Shown piece after piece: positions 11,496 to 24,600 of a stretch of DNA of 64,000 bases. Source of the stretch: Heterotrichella gracilis. Taxonomy: Eukaryota; Sar; Xanthophyceae; Tribonematales; Xanthonemataceae. A program made the position numbers and the translations under genes. Position 1 is the stretch's first letter, and each line of letters starts with the position of its first letter. Below the pieces are notes generated by a model. The model was not told the DNA's origin and did no database searches. It saw only the letters and a list, made by a program, of their open reading frames with translations. Where the stretch lies: NCBI GenBank assembly GCA_032358255.1, contig JAULBX010025253.1, forward strand, positions 1-64,000. Direction: 5' to 3'.

Positions 11496-13139
11496 CTACT
11501 TCTTGGGCACCTGGGAGCGTGGCACCTTGCGGCCGCGGAAGTACACGTACTCCTCTTGCTGGGGGCTGCCGTATGAGGCGCTGGCGGAGGGTGCGCTGTA
11601 GCTTGATGGGGAGGAGGAGGGGGCGGAGGTGGAGCCGGAGCCCTTCTTGTAGGCGGGCTTGCCCAGAGCAGGCAGCTGCAAAAAGAGAACAGGTATGGTG
11701 TAAGTGACAATTCACAGAAGAGTGGAAAGGTTGTGGGTCACAGCATGTGGAAAACAATGGTGGCGCGAGCAGTCTGGGCAACGCAGCAGCAGAACACAGC
11801 ACATGTACCCACAGAGCAATTGTATTCAGAACATACCTGGGAGCGTGGGACCTTGCGGCCACGGAAGTACACGATCTCATCGTTGGCAGGGCTGGAGGAG
11901 GAGCCGGAGGAGTAGCTCGACACCTGCTGGCTGGAGCTGCTGGACTGCTTGGAGGCGCTGGCGAGCTTGCCCTTGTTGGGCACCTGGGACCGTGGCACCT
12001 TGCGGCCGCGGAAGTACACGATGTCATCGTCCTGCTCCTTGGATGGGGAGGAGCTCTTGGCAGGGGAGGACCAGCCATTGGAGGATGAGCTCTTGGTGGG
12101 CATCACTGGAGCTGCTGGCTTGTTGTTGCTGGGCAGCTGCAGAGGGGAAAGAAGGGATGGTTAGTAGCTGCAGGAGAATATCAGACATAACAGTGGTGTA
12201 GGTGTGTGTCCAGTGCACTTGAAATAGATAGACAGGTAGATAGATAGACAAGGCAAACACAGAGCCACCGTGAAGTCATCACCACCAGCTTTAGAAAATG
12301 GTCAAGTCATCGTCAGCCAGAAATAAACAAAGAGACCCCCAGTAGATGCCGGTTATTACCTGGGAGCGTGGGACCTTGCGGCCACGGAAGTACACGTACT
12401 CCTCCTCGGTGCCGATAGAGGAGCGTCCGTTCAGGGTCTGGGTGGCGCGCATGACGGTCTTGCCACCGTTGGACACCTGCAACGGAACAGAAAACGGTTA
12501 GTTGGGTGACGAGGAACGAACAGCTGGTGCTGGAAGGTGGCTGTCACAAGGTGACGGCCCAAGGAAGACGCATTGTGTATCTGGGTGTATCAACGCACCG
12601 CCAGCCAACATACCCCCCACCAAAACCCATCAGGATCACAGGCAACGAACACATTCCCGACACGGCACATTGCAAGCCTAAGGCAAACAACCACACCGGC
12701 CTTCACCTCAGGCGTTGAAGGAAGAAGATATCAACTAGATACAGTTGGCCTGGGGCTAGTTCACGCATTGGGCAACGACACAAGGGGCAAGGGTGATCAC
12801 ACGCCGCAATTCAAGGTAGGCCGTGAGGTGAGGGTGCATACCAGTGTGCGGGCCACGCGTGCTCCGCTGAAGGAGGAGGAGCGGGCTGGGGCCATGCCAG
12901 CGCCAGCAAAGCTGCACAGAAGGGGAAACAGGTTCAGTCAGGCGAAAACGGATCACGCCAGTTTCGCTGGCAAAACCTCCGACATGAACAGGCTGCCGCG
13001 CATTGTGCAAACACGTCCAACAAGGCCCTCAGTGAGCGGTGCAGCGCTGTGCAAGCACTTGGATAAGGTGAAAAGTGGTTGGTTGGGCGCGTGGTGGCGT
13101 TACTCACCTGGGCTTGAGCTGAGTGATAGCGAACATCAT
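11496..13139 (-). CDS. plastid-targeted four-repeat protein, candidate Rubisco/pyrenoid linker
   Basis: I know no named family for it. Five exons join exactly: 13139-13108, 12911-12842, 12476-12360, 12136-11837 and 11675-11496, giving 232 residues. The start MMFAITQLKPSFAGAGMAPA opens a transit peptide with a likely cut near VMRA (about 42-45). The rest is Ser/Pro/Gly/Lys-rich, with no predicted fold, broken by four copies of (E/D)(Y/I)VYFRGRKVPRSQ at residues 58-73, 109-124, 158-173 and 213-228. Spacings are 51, 49 and 55 residues, and each copy is followed by (V/L)P. Repeats 1, 3 and 4 close or nearly close an exon, and introns cut after Gln in phase 0. Rubisco activase, next downstream, has one copy of this motif and the same first-exon layout. 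By analogy with EPYC1 in Chlamydomonas (evenly spaced Rubisco-binding motifs in a disordered chain), I infer a multivalent Rubisco linker. Gene model is firm; function is inference. I could not test for kinship with the Chlorella linker. Confidence 0.88.
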
Positions 13140-15619
13140 TGTGGAGTGTCGGAGGCCGGGATAACACAAGTTTAGCAGCTTTAGCGACGACTGCTGGTGC
13201 TGGATCAGGGAATGTGCGAGGGATGAGTGAAAGATAGAGAGGGAGCTGGTGTATTTGACGTCAAGGATAACGGCTAACGACTATTTCAGTGCGCTGCGGC
13301 CAACTGCAACTTCTACCACGAGGGCCGTGGTAGGCTTTTGGGACAGGGGCCAAACCTCGTAATGCCACCAGATGTGACGGGGTAAAATTCAAAGTGTGCT
13401 GGAAACGGGCCGTGGATCCCCTTTTTGGTAACATTTTAAGCCCATATTTGATGACCCCGCCTTCTCCTTCAGTGGCCCTCAGAAACCTACTACAGCCTGA
13501 GGCGCGCGGCTGCTGTAGAAGGGTCGGCCCAACTCGACAGCTCACCTGTTGCCAACGCTTCGAGTCCGGCCGCAACTGCTAGCCGTTGACCTTTCGCATG
13601 CTTTCGCCTAAAGGCTGCGTGGCTCTCGAGGTGGTTGTAACATACCTGCGTGCCGGCTGCCTGCCTCACCGTGCGCTGCACCGCTTCATTTCGAGGTCCA
13701 TGGAGTGATCACCCGAAATTGCAGCTGGGAACACTTGTCCTGGCCAGCAGTCGTTGCGTCTTTGCACCTGTAAGTGGACAACGCGCTATCAGAGGAACAC
13801 GGCTTGGACACGGCGTCGATTTGCGCCACAAGGTATCCCTGGTTGCACCACATTAAGGTTTAGTTGGGTGCTAAATGTGCATGCATGCCATGCAGCTAGC
13901 TGGCACACAATGCTTGGCGAGCAAGTTATTAGTCCCAGCCCACGTTTATTGGCAGCGCAACTACTACTCTGTGGCAGGCGTGGGGCTGGCCTGTACACAT
14001 ACGGCAGTCATCCACAATCACAGCTGTAGGGTTTAGGGTTTAGGGTCTGCCTGTTGTGCATACACTTGTGGACATCGAGCTCGACCTGGCGACCACCCCT
14101 ACAATGTACTAAAAATGCAGCAAAATTGGTTGTTCAATATGGGTATGTGTACACATGTGGCGCCCATCGGTGGCCAAATGTCCGCAATGATCTGGCCATG
14201 GCATGCCATGCCTGCCAGCCATGACCCGCGCATTGGGTCCAGCAGGACATTAGACAATTGCGGAGAATTAATAACAATAAGCACGGGTATCACATGGCTC
14301 AATTTTCGGTCAATTTTGCGGTCCAACTGTTGCGGTTCTCAACAGACAAGAGTGCAGCATGCTAATAGCAAGCTTTACATATACGCACTTGGCTCACCCA
14401 GTAGGTGCATTGCATTGCACCACCATTCCATGCTTGTATTTTCCTTATTGCCATCCTAAGCTAGCTGAACCCGCACGCACATCCCAAAGATCATGGCACC
14501 ATGGGCTAGCACGGCCCAGAAGCGACAGTGGGTTTTTCCACTCTCCTGAATGCGATTCAGAAGAGAGTAAAAACCCAACGTCTCTCGAGGTACACCATTA
14601 AGTGGTGCACGTAGTCAAGCAAATTAGCTCCAGCTCCCAGTGGGGCATAGTGGTCGCCACCAGCGCGGTATGGGTGTCCATTGCTATTGGGTTTGCAAAT
14701 GGTAAGGAAATTCCATTCAAAGTGTATGGTGGACAAGGCGAACTCACACCCTTGCACAAGCCTTGCGGATCCGAGGCCTAATAGTGTTGGTATTCACCGT
14801 TTGTGACGAAAAAATGAATTACCATAAGGTTGAAATGCCAAACAAGAACCTTGAATTGAATTTAGAAAAGAAATGGGACGCATAGATCTGGAGACGGAGT
14901 TAAGGGGCCACTACGAGCGGCTCGCACCAAGGCACCGACCAGCCAGCTTCTGAATGGCTGCAGATTCTGAATGGCTAGTCAAGCAGGGGCTTTAGCCTCA
15001 GTGAGTGTGTTGGCTACTCCAAGTTGGGTTGAACTAAGCTGGGCATGTATGGGCTATAGGCTGATTCTGAATCTGTTCTATGGGATGATGCCAGCATCCA
15101 CATTGTCAATTGATGTGGTTTACGCAGTACGAGCCGTCGTTTAATGGCGTGCATGTATCGATGAACCTGTCACAGCAAGTTGCCTATTGTAACTGCCAGG
15201 CTTACCAGCAACACAGCCAGGTCAGCAGCCAGCATTGCGCCAGCCAGTCCTTGTACAATCTTTGATGGTCCATGATGGTCCATCTGTTGGTCCCCCGGCG
15301 CACCCTAGATAGGGTCCATACTGGCGGGCGGGAAGCAGCCACTTCAACAATGACACAGCAATTGATCAGGCAAGCGGGAATCGGGTTTGTCTGTGCAACT
15401 TGAATTATATCCCATCAGGCTGCTGGCAGCATTCCCCCTCTGCCCTCCCTGCATGTGGACATCCCTTCTTTTTCCCCCTCAGTACACACCCGCCAGCCCA
15501 CTGCCGCCCACACGGGATTCCCACCCACCAAGCACCCCCTGCCGATTGCGCAGGGGTAAAATAATTTCAAACAATGTAGCAAAAATTCCAACTGTTCTCA
15601 CAATGCAGATGCATTTCCC
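13140..15619. other. long spacer without a supported gene
   Basis: This lies 5' of the four-repeat gene and 3' of the ABC gene. I see no exon with splice sites and a convincing protein. It holds a telomere-like tract near 14029-14046 and is A+T richer than the flanking exons from about 14.1 kb on. Confidence 0.5.
14029..14046 (+). repeat. interstitial telomere-like tract (TTTAGGG)
   Basis: About two and a half head-to-tail GGGTTTA units lie in the spacer. The unit matches the plant-type telomere repeat. Confidence 0.8.
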
Positions 15620-18600
15620 TCAGTGCAGCCCCAGCTCCCCCCCCTTCTGCTTCCTGTACTCCCCCACACTGCACACCCGCCACTGCCCCCCCCCCTGGCT
15701 CTCCAGCACGTGGCTGTGGAAGTTGATGAGCTGCGTGCGGTGGCCCACAGACACCACCGTCTGGCAGCGCTCCAGCAAGGTGGAATATAACAGCGCCTCG
15801 GTGTGGTGGTCAACTGCAGAAGTGGCCTCATCCAGGACCGCTACGCAGGGGCGGTAGAGGAGTAGTCGGATGAAGGCCACCCGCTGCTGTTCACCCAGGC
15901 TGAGGACCGATGACCAGTCCTTGAGGGCGCCCAGGCCACCCACGCGCTCTAGCAGGCCTGGGGGGCAAGGGTGAGGGTGGATTTATGGGGAATTGCGCAA
16001 AGATTGAATTAGGTTGAACATGGTATTGATGATGACGACCCGCCCGCCCAGTTTGATCTAATCACGGGCAGCTGCCTTCCCAATCCCAGGGAGGCATGCA
16101 AGATGCCAGTGCCAACATTAGGGGGGGAGGTCACATGCGCATCTGAATGGGTTTCCGGTGGACAGATGCGGCTATTGCACAGCATGAAAATGTCTGAGCC
16201 GTGGCCCCTGGGTGGGTGGGGCCAACGCTGAACTTGAAGCACACCAAAGAACCCCGTCCAAAACCCTGGCCCAAATCCTCACCTTCCAGCCTGACCAGTG
16301 TGAGCAGCTCCAGCAGCTCCTCGTCATCCACATGGCGCCCTGAGGTGCCGACTCCGCAGCCATCCACATCTGGGGGGCAAGGAGGGGTTGGGGGTCAAGC
16401 CAGGTGAATCATTCCAATTGAGGGGCATGTGTGGCCGGGAACGGGCAGGTGGTGTTATGACATCATTGCAACAGCATGGGTGCCCCCAAGTCACAAAAAA
16501 GTAGCAGCACAACAACAAAACAACGGTGCCCACATGCGCTCGAGTGCGCTGTGCTAGGGATGGTTAGGGTTTTGGCACTCCCACCCCCGCCCCCTCACCT
16601 CCCGGGAACAGCAGCTGCTGGCGCAGGGTCCCCAGCGGCATGAAGGGCTTCTGCGGCAGGAAGAACATGGTGGCGGCCTCAGGCAGCCTCACCACCCCCT
16701 GCCCGTTCCTCCAAAGCCCCGCGATGGCCCTCAGCAAACTGGACTTCCCACAGCCCGAGGGGCCCACAATGAGTAGCGACTCCCCCTCCACGATCGTGAG
16801 GTCCAGTCCCTTGGCGATCGTGAACTCGTTGCCGGGGGTGAGCAGGCAGAACCCTTCTAGGGCAATCTGCGTGGCTTTGTCCTTGGCGGGCAGGGAGCGG
16901 ATCTCGGTGGCAGGGACCCAGGGGTGGTTGATCACTGCACAATGAAGGGGGAAGAGGGGATTTGGGTGATGACAATGAGGGTGATGGAAGGTGGGGTGCA
17001 AGATGAGGGCAGGCAGGGGAGGGGACACGACTGGCACATAGGGTTCCCCCAGCTTGCGTCAGGGGCTTTTGTTAAAAGGTTTTGCTGGTACTTTGGTGAC
17101 GTGGTGAAGCCTCTATATCTGTGCCTGCCAGTTGCGCACACGTGACCTCCCTAATGTTGAGTACAATGACCAGCCAGGGCAAGCTGCAAGGGCTGGGGTT
17201 CTGGGAAGGGTTGTTCAAGATTTGGAGCAAAGCTTTTGCCGAAAGGTTTCGATGCGCACCTTCGTATATGTCGTGTAGCCGCTCTGTCTGCGCTGCTAGC
17301 CCGGTGACCTCCGCCAGGTTGCGCACGATGACGGTCAGCGCCTGCTCTATGCGCGTGAAGGCAAAAGACACCTGGCTGATGGCGCCAAACTCGAGCTCGC
17401 CGCTGAAGTACCTAGAGAGGGGAGAGGTTGGTGGGTGGAGGCAGGGCGCTGATTTGTACATACTGTGTGGGGGGTGAGTGGGGTGGGGTGAGTGGAGGTG
17501 GATGGCAGAACGATGGCGGGGAGACCGTGCTTGATGCGGGTGAAGTCAATGAGACCTGCAAGATGGCGCCACCCTGCACCTCCCGCCCTAGGGTTTAAGG
17601 GTTCCTAGATAGCAGTTGGATGGGGAGAACACACCTGGGCGCAGTGAGTATGGCTGGCAGCAGTATGGTTGCGTAGTTGTATGCATTGGTGAACAGATCC
17701 AGCCACGCCTCCCAGCGGATTCTGTCCAAACGGGCGGCAACCAGCGAGGTGAACCTCCCCAGGGCTGTGTCTAGCTCCACATTTTCCCCCTTGTAGAAGG
17801 CGATAGACTCTGGGACAGGGGGAGCAGGGGGTGGTGGGTGGGTGCGCAGGAGGGGTGGGGGTAAGTGGACACACGGGGAGGGATGGTAGGGAGTGAGGGT
17901 GTGCAGGGGATTCGGGGTATGAGCGAGTGAGGAGGTGTGCAGGGGAGGGTGCAGGGGGCAACCAGGTAAGGCCCTGTACAGGGAGTAGGATTGAGACGGG
18001 CGCAGGGAGGGGAAATGTGGTGTGTACAGGTTGCGTCAGGGGTGTCATGCTATATCCACCCCCCTAGTCGGTGGAGTTGGTTGATGCAGCCCCCATGTGC
18101 GGGCAGTATGTGGGGTGGTGGGAATCTCACCTGCATTTTCCCGCACCCGCACCAGGCTGAACCTGAAATCTCCCTCCCTGGCCAGCACCAGGTAATTAAG
18201 CCCCACCAGCCGGCGCCCAAAAATGGCGGTCGTGACCAGGGTCCCCACCAGCGCATAGCCCAGCAGGAAGATGACAAGCGTGGGGGCGATCTGCCACAGG
18301 ACACCTGGCAGCAGTACGGCAGGGTTTAGGACTCAGCGATTGCAAGTCAACGGATACCTGGCAGGAGCGTGGGAGGTGTATGATAGCAAGAGCGTGCAGC
18401 TTGTGAGTGCGTTGGCAGGACTTCAATACATCGTCGTGAGGCCTAAACACGTCCCCACATGCAAGTGCACTGGTACTTGAGGGGGTCTACCCACCCAAGT
18501 CCCCCACCGGCAGGATTAGAAATCATCCACCTGGTCCCTTGCATGCAAAACCAATGCAGTTGAGCACCCTCCTGACCAGGCCCAGCAAGCTAACCCTCAA

Positions 18601-20518
18601 GCCCTAAACCCTACTTAACCCTACACATCACCCCCACGTTCCTCACCTGCAAACGCCACGCAGTTGAGCACCTTCTTGACCAGGCCCAGCACCAGCACCA
18701 GGCTGTTGGCCACAAACGAGGCAACATCGTCGCTCAGGCGCTGCAACACAAAGTGTGTGTGGGGGGGGGAGGGGAGGAGGGGGAGGAGGTGGGTTAGGCA
18801 ATTAGGAGAATGAGAGGCGCCAACAGATAGTGTGTGTGGTGGGCGCTATCCAGACCACACCACACCACACCTCACCTACCGCACCACCACGACAGCATGA
18901 ACAGCTACTCAACAACACCCCCCCCACCCCGTCCATTCCCAATCCCAACCCCTGCACTCTTCCAATCCCCACCTGGTCCGGGTTGTCCACCCCCAGGCTG
19001 CTGATCTGGGACAGCGCGTAGTAGGAGCGGTGCGCCAGGTATTTGGATGTCAGATGCTTGGTGAGCCATGACCTCCATGCCAGCACCAGGCGCCGCTCAA
19101 TGTAGTCGGTGAATGCAAACAAGGGCGCGGCGAGAACAATAATTTTGACAAACTCAACAAGGGAGAGGTAGAACGCCGCTGCAGGAGGGGAGGAAATGGT
19201 CATCCCAATGGTGGTCCATTTACATTCTAACATCTTGCCCGTGCAATCCCTGTGGGCATTTGCACATGTCTAGCAATCCACAGCTTAGCATGGCTGGAAT
19301 GGCACTGCCAATTCCCTCTGTTCGCATGTTGCCCCAAGCGCAACGGGCATTAACCAATACATAGCATGCCACAACGCCCAGCAATGTGTTTTGCCCTGCT
19401 ACAGATAGTTACCCGTCACTTATTTACGGTATCTCAATGCGTATGATCCTAGTCCGGCCCATGAATCCCCACACATGCACACGTACAGCCAGTTCTGGCA
19501 TCCAAGTGTGGTTCTCTTCCTATCCCCTTTGTCCCTCCCCATGCAGCCCCTCATTGGTTGCTGCATGTGGCGATCAATGCCACACGCATCTCAGAAAGTG
19601 GAGTCTGAGATTGTGCTGTACCCTAAAACCTATAACACTTCCCTCCAGAAATGGCAGTAACACGTGCACCCACCTTCCCGCTTCTCCGAGAGCGTTGTCT
19701 GGAAGTTGCGCTGCGCGTATGAGATGCGCACCAGCAGCGCGGTGTTGACCAGCGCCATGCCCACAGCGGCAAGGAAGTACAGGCATGCCTGGACACGCTC
19801 CTCGCCTGCAGTAAGGTCGGGGTTCAGATTGGTTAGGAAGGCATGCCTGCGAGCCAAACGCACACGCAGCAGGCAATTTCTATGCTATGCAGCATTGCTA
19901 TTCTGGGCTGTTATCAGCACGCCGTTGACCAGCGCCATTCCCACAGCCGCAAGAACCCGCTCTTCACCATGCAAATGCGTAGGGTTTGGGAAAGGGTTTT
20001 CGGTGGGTAGGTGCAGTTTTTGAGCGGGAGGCATGCCGCCTAGCTAAGCAAGGGATGAGTGGGCTGCGGCACGACGTTCAAGCTTTGTCCATTAAAGGGT
20101 TTTATGAGATTCAGGGCCATATTTGGCTGTAGCATGCATGGACCACCATGCCTTATGTGCATGCACACACTGGTGCTTGTGTGCGGGCTACATACGAACG
20201 TTCTGACGGTCGACACCATATGATGTAAATGATTATGTTACTGGCGCGTGGTCAAGTTGGGTCAGCTGCGCTTGGAAAACCCCAATGCATGCCTGTGCGT
20301 ATGCATATGCATGCATGTGACGTGGGCGTAGACTCACTGCAGTACCAGAGCCTGGCGAGCCGGAACCATTTTGGAAACGCTGGGAACAGCGGGCGGTAGG
20401 CGGCGGTTTGTGCGTCGGTCGGTGGCGTTGCAGCAGCGGATGTGGTGGCCCCTCCTACTGAAACCGACAACGAGGTGTACTTGCCCCGCTGGCGAGCCGA
20501 ACTAGACTCCGAGACCAT
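15620..20518 (-). CDS. ABC half-transporter, ABCD/SbmA-BacA-like type
   Basis: Membrane transporter subunit with one membrane domain and one ATPase domain, expected to work as a dimer. Ten exons join exactly: 20518-20338, 19805-19674, 19178-18973, 18740-18647, 18304-18131, 17809-17635, 17411-17260, 16934-16599, 16369-16283 and 15957-15620, giving 624 residues. The membrane part spans about 60-345. In the ATPase part I see Walker [10 protein letters not shown] (429-437), the signature LSLGEQQR (531-538), Walker B CVAVLDE (550-556) and the switch His in SVGHRTQ (585). This domain order and the LSLGEQQR signature match the SbmA/BacA/YddA kind and the plastid-type ABCD of plants rather than multidrug ABCB proteins. 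The N-terminus is Ser/Thr-rich and could be a targeting peptide, but this is weak. Introns 1 and 4 hold partial exon copies. The substrate cannot be read from the sequence. Confidence 0.9.
18541..18600 (-). repeat. decayed copy of ABC exon 4 end in the next intron
   Basis: The stretch GCAGTTGAGCACC...GACCAGGCCCAGCA on the plus strand repeats the text at 18660-18694, which belongs to exon 4. Copy and exon are separated by CCCTAAACCCTA-like motifs (about 18600-18625). The copy has no usable splice context of its own. Confidence 0.7.
19918..19966 (-). repeat. decayed copy of ABC exon 2 in intron 1
   Basis: GTTGACCAGCGCCATTCCCA and the bases after it repeat exon 2 text at 19743-19775 with a few changes, then run into CGCTCTTCACC. 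It is a partial duplicate of the exon lying upstream in transcript order. Confidence 0.7.
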
Positions 20519-21610
20519 GGCTCCAAAACCGTCAATACGGTCAAACGACGTTCATGGTGTGGTTGGAGTGCACGCAACGTGATTGATTTGAAGTGCCGGT
20601 TGGCAGGCCGAGCATGGTGGGATCCAGTGCTGCACAGTTGTTAATCAAGCTCGTAGAGTGTGATCTGTGCAAGCAGGACCTATCAACAACCAGCAGCAAG
20701 TGTGTGCTGTCTGTTTATGTGCAGACTGCTCCCCTTTTGCACAGCATGGATGCACCCAGTGCTGCACGGGAGCAACAATACAAGTTAAACACACTGAGGA
20801 CACCCATCACTAGGCATGACATTGCAATGGCCACTGAGCATCAGGGAATCCATTGTAAGTATACTGCACGTACAACATTGCCATGCCTGTGTTGTGCACT
20901 GTCACCTTTTGTTGATAAAACAGCAACCCCTCCAATACAATTTAATACCGAGCATTGTGAGCGTTGTCATATCGAATGCAGCCGTCTGCCTTCGCTGCAA
21001 GATGCAGAGTTGCCAATGGGTGACCACCTTTCCCACACGGCATGTCATCAACAATTATGATTTTGGCCCTACTATGGGGCATATACTGTTAAATGCTGGG
21101 AACACTGAAGCAATTCAAACTGGTCTATAATGTGTATATTTGTAAGCCTGCGCCATGCATTACGCGAATTCTTTGTGTTGAACCAGTACAGAGGTGGCGT
21201 AATAGTGTCAGGACAGGGCTAATTGGCGCAAGGCATATTAGGGCGGACTTCACTCTGCGATGTATGTAACTAACCAATTTTGCCTGTGCACTGAAAAAGC
21301 ATAGACATCTAAGTAGGGCGCTGCATTAAAAAGCAAACCCTGTACAGTAATATGTGTCTGCTAGTTATCTACAACAACATGAGGTATTAAGTATAGAGTA
21401 AAAGATTGTTGGCGAGTAACGTCACCCACAGTAAAAGCAATCAAACATCTTCTGCTTGGATGATCTGCATAAGCAGCCGCAATGCCAATCATTGGCGACC
21501 AAAATCACGCACAACTATACCATTTGACTATGACTCGCCGCTTGTGCAAACCATTGCAAAGTTCTGCATAGCCAATGATGGGGTTCATCTGTGTGCCCCA
21601 AGCGCCCTAG
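20519..21610. other. spacer without a supported gene
   Basis: This is the region upstream of the ABC gene. The open frames at 20.6-21.1 kb on the plus strand show no splice-supported or recognisable protein, and I leave them uncalled. Confidence 0.5.
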
Positions 21611-21613
21611 CAT

Positions 21614-24600
21614 CACCTCCTCGCCGGAGCTGGTTGTGCCACTGCCCTTGCTCTGGCCGCCACTGCACGCCGATAGGTCCTCCTGACATGCTGGCACCCG
21701 GTGCCGTATGCGTATGCCACTATGACTACAGCGCACATGAGGCCCACCACTGCACCCATGATGGCTATCTCCAGGGTCCCTCCTGCGGACAAACGTAGCG
21801 GGAGTTGAGGCAGTACCTTTCATTTGATTTATTGAATTGAAGGAAATTACTATATCTTGTTTTTTTATTCACGCAGCCTGTCCTTGAACAGGTGCACTGG
21901 AGGAGAAGCCATTGCCAACCTGTCCATTATCCACCACCCTTGTGAGTAATTTTCTCAGAGGTGGCGGCTCCGAATTGATTTAAATTCATTTGCCGCCGCT
22001 CGTCAAGGGTGCAGCATCTGCGCCAGCAATTCAGTGCCACCGGTGGTAATGCCAACCAAAAAGAGATGCAGGGCGGAGTCAAGAGCAAACCAGACAACTG
22101 AGATATTGTCCCTGGCAGCAATTTCTTGGGTTCCATTCCCGGTTTCAGAGGCGCTTCCCACACACACAACGCCTTATCTCTTTGAAGTCAGTGAATCTCA
22201 CCTCGGGTTTCTGTGGTGGCAGGTGGCGGTGGGGGAAGTGTGGGTGGCGGCAGTGGTGGTTTGGGTGGTGGTGGAGGCGGACGCGGTGGGCGGGGTGGTG
22301 GCGGTGGTAGTGGTGGCAATGGTGGAGGTGATGGTGGCTGTGGTGGCTGTGGTGGAGGCCTGGGTGGTGGTGGGCGCTTGATGGTAGGAGGTGGACGTGG
22401 AGGTTGGGCAGGGAGACGCCAAGGAGGTAGTGGGGGTGGCAGTGGGGTGGATGCGTTTGGTGGTAAAGGTGGGCTAAGAGGAGGGGAGGGTGGGGGTGCG
22501 GGTGGAGACTTTGCTGGGGAGGGTGGAGGTGGCAATGCGGCTACAAGAGGAGTTGAACTGGAGCCGAAGAATGTCCATTGGAACAGTAAGAGTTCAAGAA
22601 GCACCTTGACGAGTGTGGCTGCAGCTGCAAAGAAGGGAGATTCTGTTTGGCATCCTGTGGGGTGAGGTCAGACAATTGGGAATGGATTGTTCTCTAAACA
22701 CATCAATTAAAGTGGGACTCACCATGTCCTTGAACTCTGTAAACCATCTAGCCTTGTCGGCGTTGAAGGCAACTAGTGTGGGCAAGTGGGGTTAATAGTT
22801 GCAACGATGGGGCAAATGCATGCAGCCCAAAGGTCGTAAGCATGGCCCCTCGTGGCAAGCCCAAATAGTTCAATCAGCAATGATATAAATATATATTGCT
22901 TCAGTGTTTCAAAGGTGCTCTTGATAACAGAGTTTCGTGATGTGCTGGTGTGCTGCGACTGAAAACCGTTTCAGTTGAAAGCATCAATGTTCAGACCGTT
23001 CGTTGCTACGGGAACCCATCACTGTAAGTGAGATTTCCAAACGTTAAATTTTGGGTTCTTATTTCGTAATAAAACCTGAAAAGCAACCATTTGTCAATTG
23101 GGCGGTCCACGGATGATTGGGAGCGGCATGCATTGCATGTCGAGACCAATAAGTTGACCTCTTTCTGCTGGTGCGTGGCTTATTTATTGTCGTGGTAACG
23201 TTATAAACGACCCGAAATTGGAACTTATGTTGGTGGATTTGGTTGTTCTGGAAGACCGGTCATAAATACGATAAGGGGTAGCCACAGTGAGACCCGGACT
23301 TGCCTCGCAGGACTTGGCCTCGCAGGAGGACATGCATTTCATACCATTCGTATCCCCCTTCTGGGACCTTTAACCGCAGCCTTTGTAACAGGTTTAATAA
23401 CATAGACTAATAAGCACAACCTAGAACAGATTGAAGGTTATTTCTGCGACCGAGTGCAGCGTGCACGCCTAAGCATGGAATACCTCGCTAACAATCGGGC
23501 TGGCCACCTTGTCACGAGCTGAAAACGCTTCATCGTGTTAAAACTCTCTCCACTGAACAACCTTACTACATTGATACCTGGTGGAAGCAGTACTGTCTAC
23601 AAGTGAACCATGCTTACTAGGTTTGCCGGGCTCTGGGCTCTGCTATTGGTGGCCAGCCCTAACCTTGCTTGCTGCACGCTTTTGATACTTGGATGTCGTG
23701 GTGTGAGACCTCGGCCACACAAGGTGTGCTTATGGTATTCCTTGAAACTACCTTGTCTCTAAATTATAATATCTCCTGGCCTGCACTGTTGAGGATCTGA
23801 TGGTGCCCATGCTCCCCATGCTTTTTTTGATATTTTGGGCACTGTCACCCCTGCTCAGCACACTTTGGTTTACCATGCTGCAATTTTTACAGGTTACTGT
23901 GCCGGCCCAGTCAACATTCAGCTCTGCCGCCATCACTACCAGAAAAGAGACCAAGGGCTCATCCAAGCAGGTCATTGCTAAAAGCACTCGAGTAGCTCAC
24001 ATTTTGTTGAAGAGCGTGGTGAAACTAAAAGCTCTGTGCCTGGCAAACATTTGCATCATGGAGCTCCTGCCACCCTGCAACTGCTTCAACTCACCAGCTA
24101 GCCGGTTATACATCCAGTGAATTTTTATTATCTTTTGGCCTCGTCATTTATTACGACCATCACAACTACTGTCACAACCACCAATTTCAGGGCCTCCTCA
24201 TTTGCCTGCACCACCACCACCAAAACCATCACCACCTTCCAACTTCCCCACCATGGGTGCCACCATCACCACCTCCCCAGTCCCTGCCACTACGTGGTGC
24301 ACCTTGGGCTCAGCTGATGGTGCCACCGTCTACCAATTGAGCGGCGCATGACACACACCATGCCAGGGCCAGGGAAAGCTTCTACTCTTTTATGAAGCCT
24401 TCTGCAAATCAACCGCAACAGGCTGGCAGAGGAGTATTGTGAACAAATGGAAGTGGGTGATGACTGTGTAGATCATGCCATGCGAATCGGGTTCGAGGGT
24501 TTTTATTTGTTTACCTATGTTGTTTCCAAGCTACTGCAAATTATATTTGTGCGCTGTACAATGACCTCCCCTCAGTGACTTTGGCCAAACATTTAGCATT

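Noticed and set aside
6659-13139. RCA and the four-repeat gene as one fused gene
   Set aside because: Each has its own start, transit peptide and stop; the repeat gene ends with a stop at 11496 and RCA has its own first exon at 10342.
22213-22665. Gly-rich open frame on the plus strand
   Set aside because: It is the complement of the polyproline-coding tract, whose minus-strand frame has a splice donor and flanking exons.
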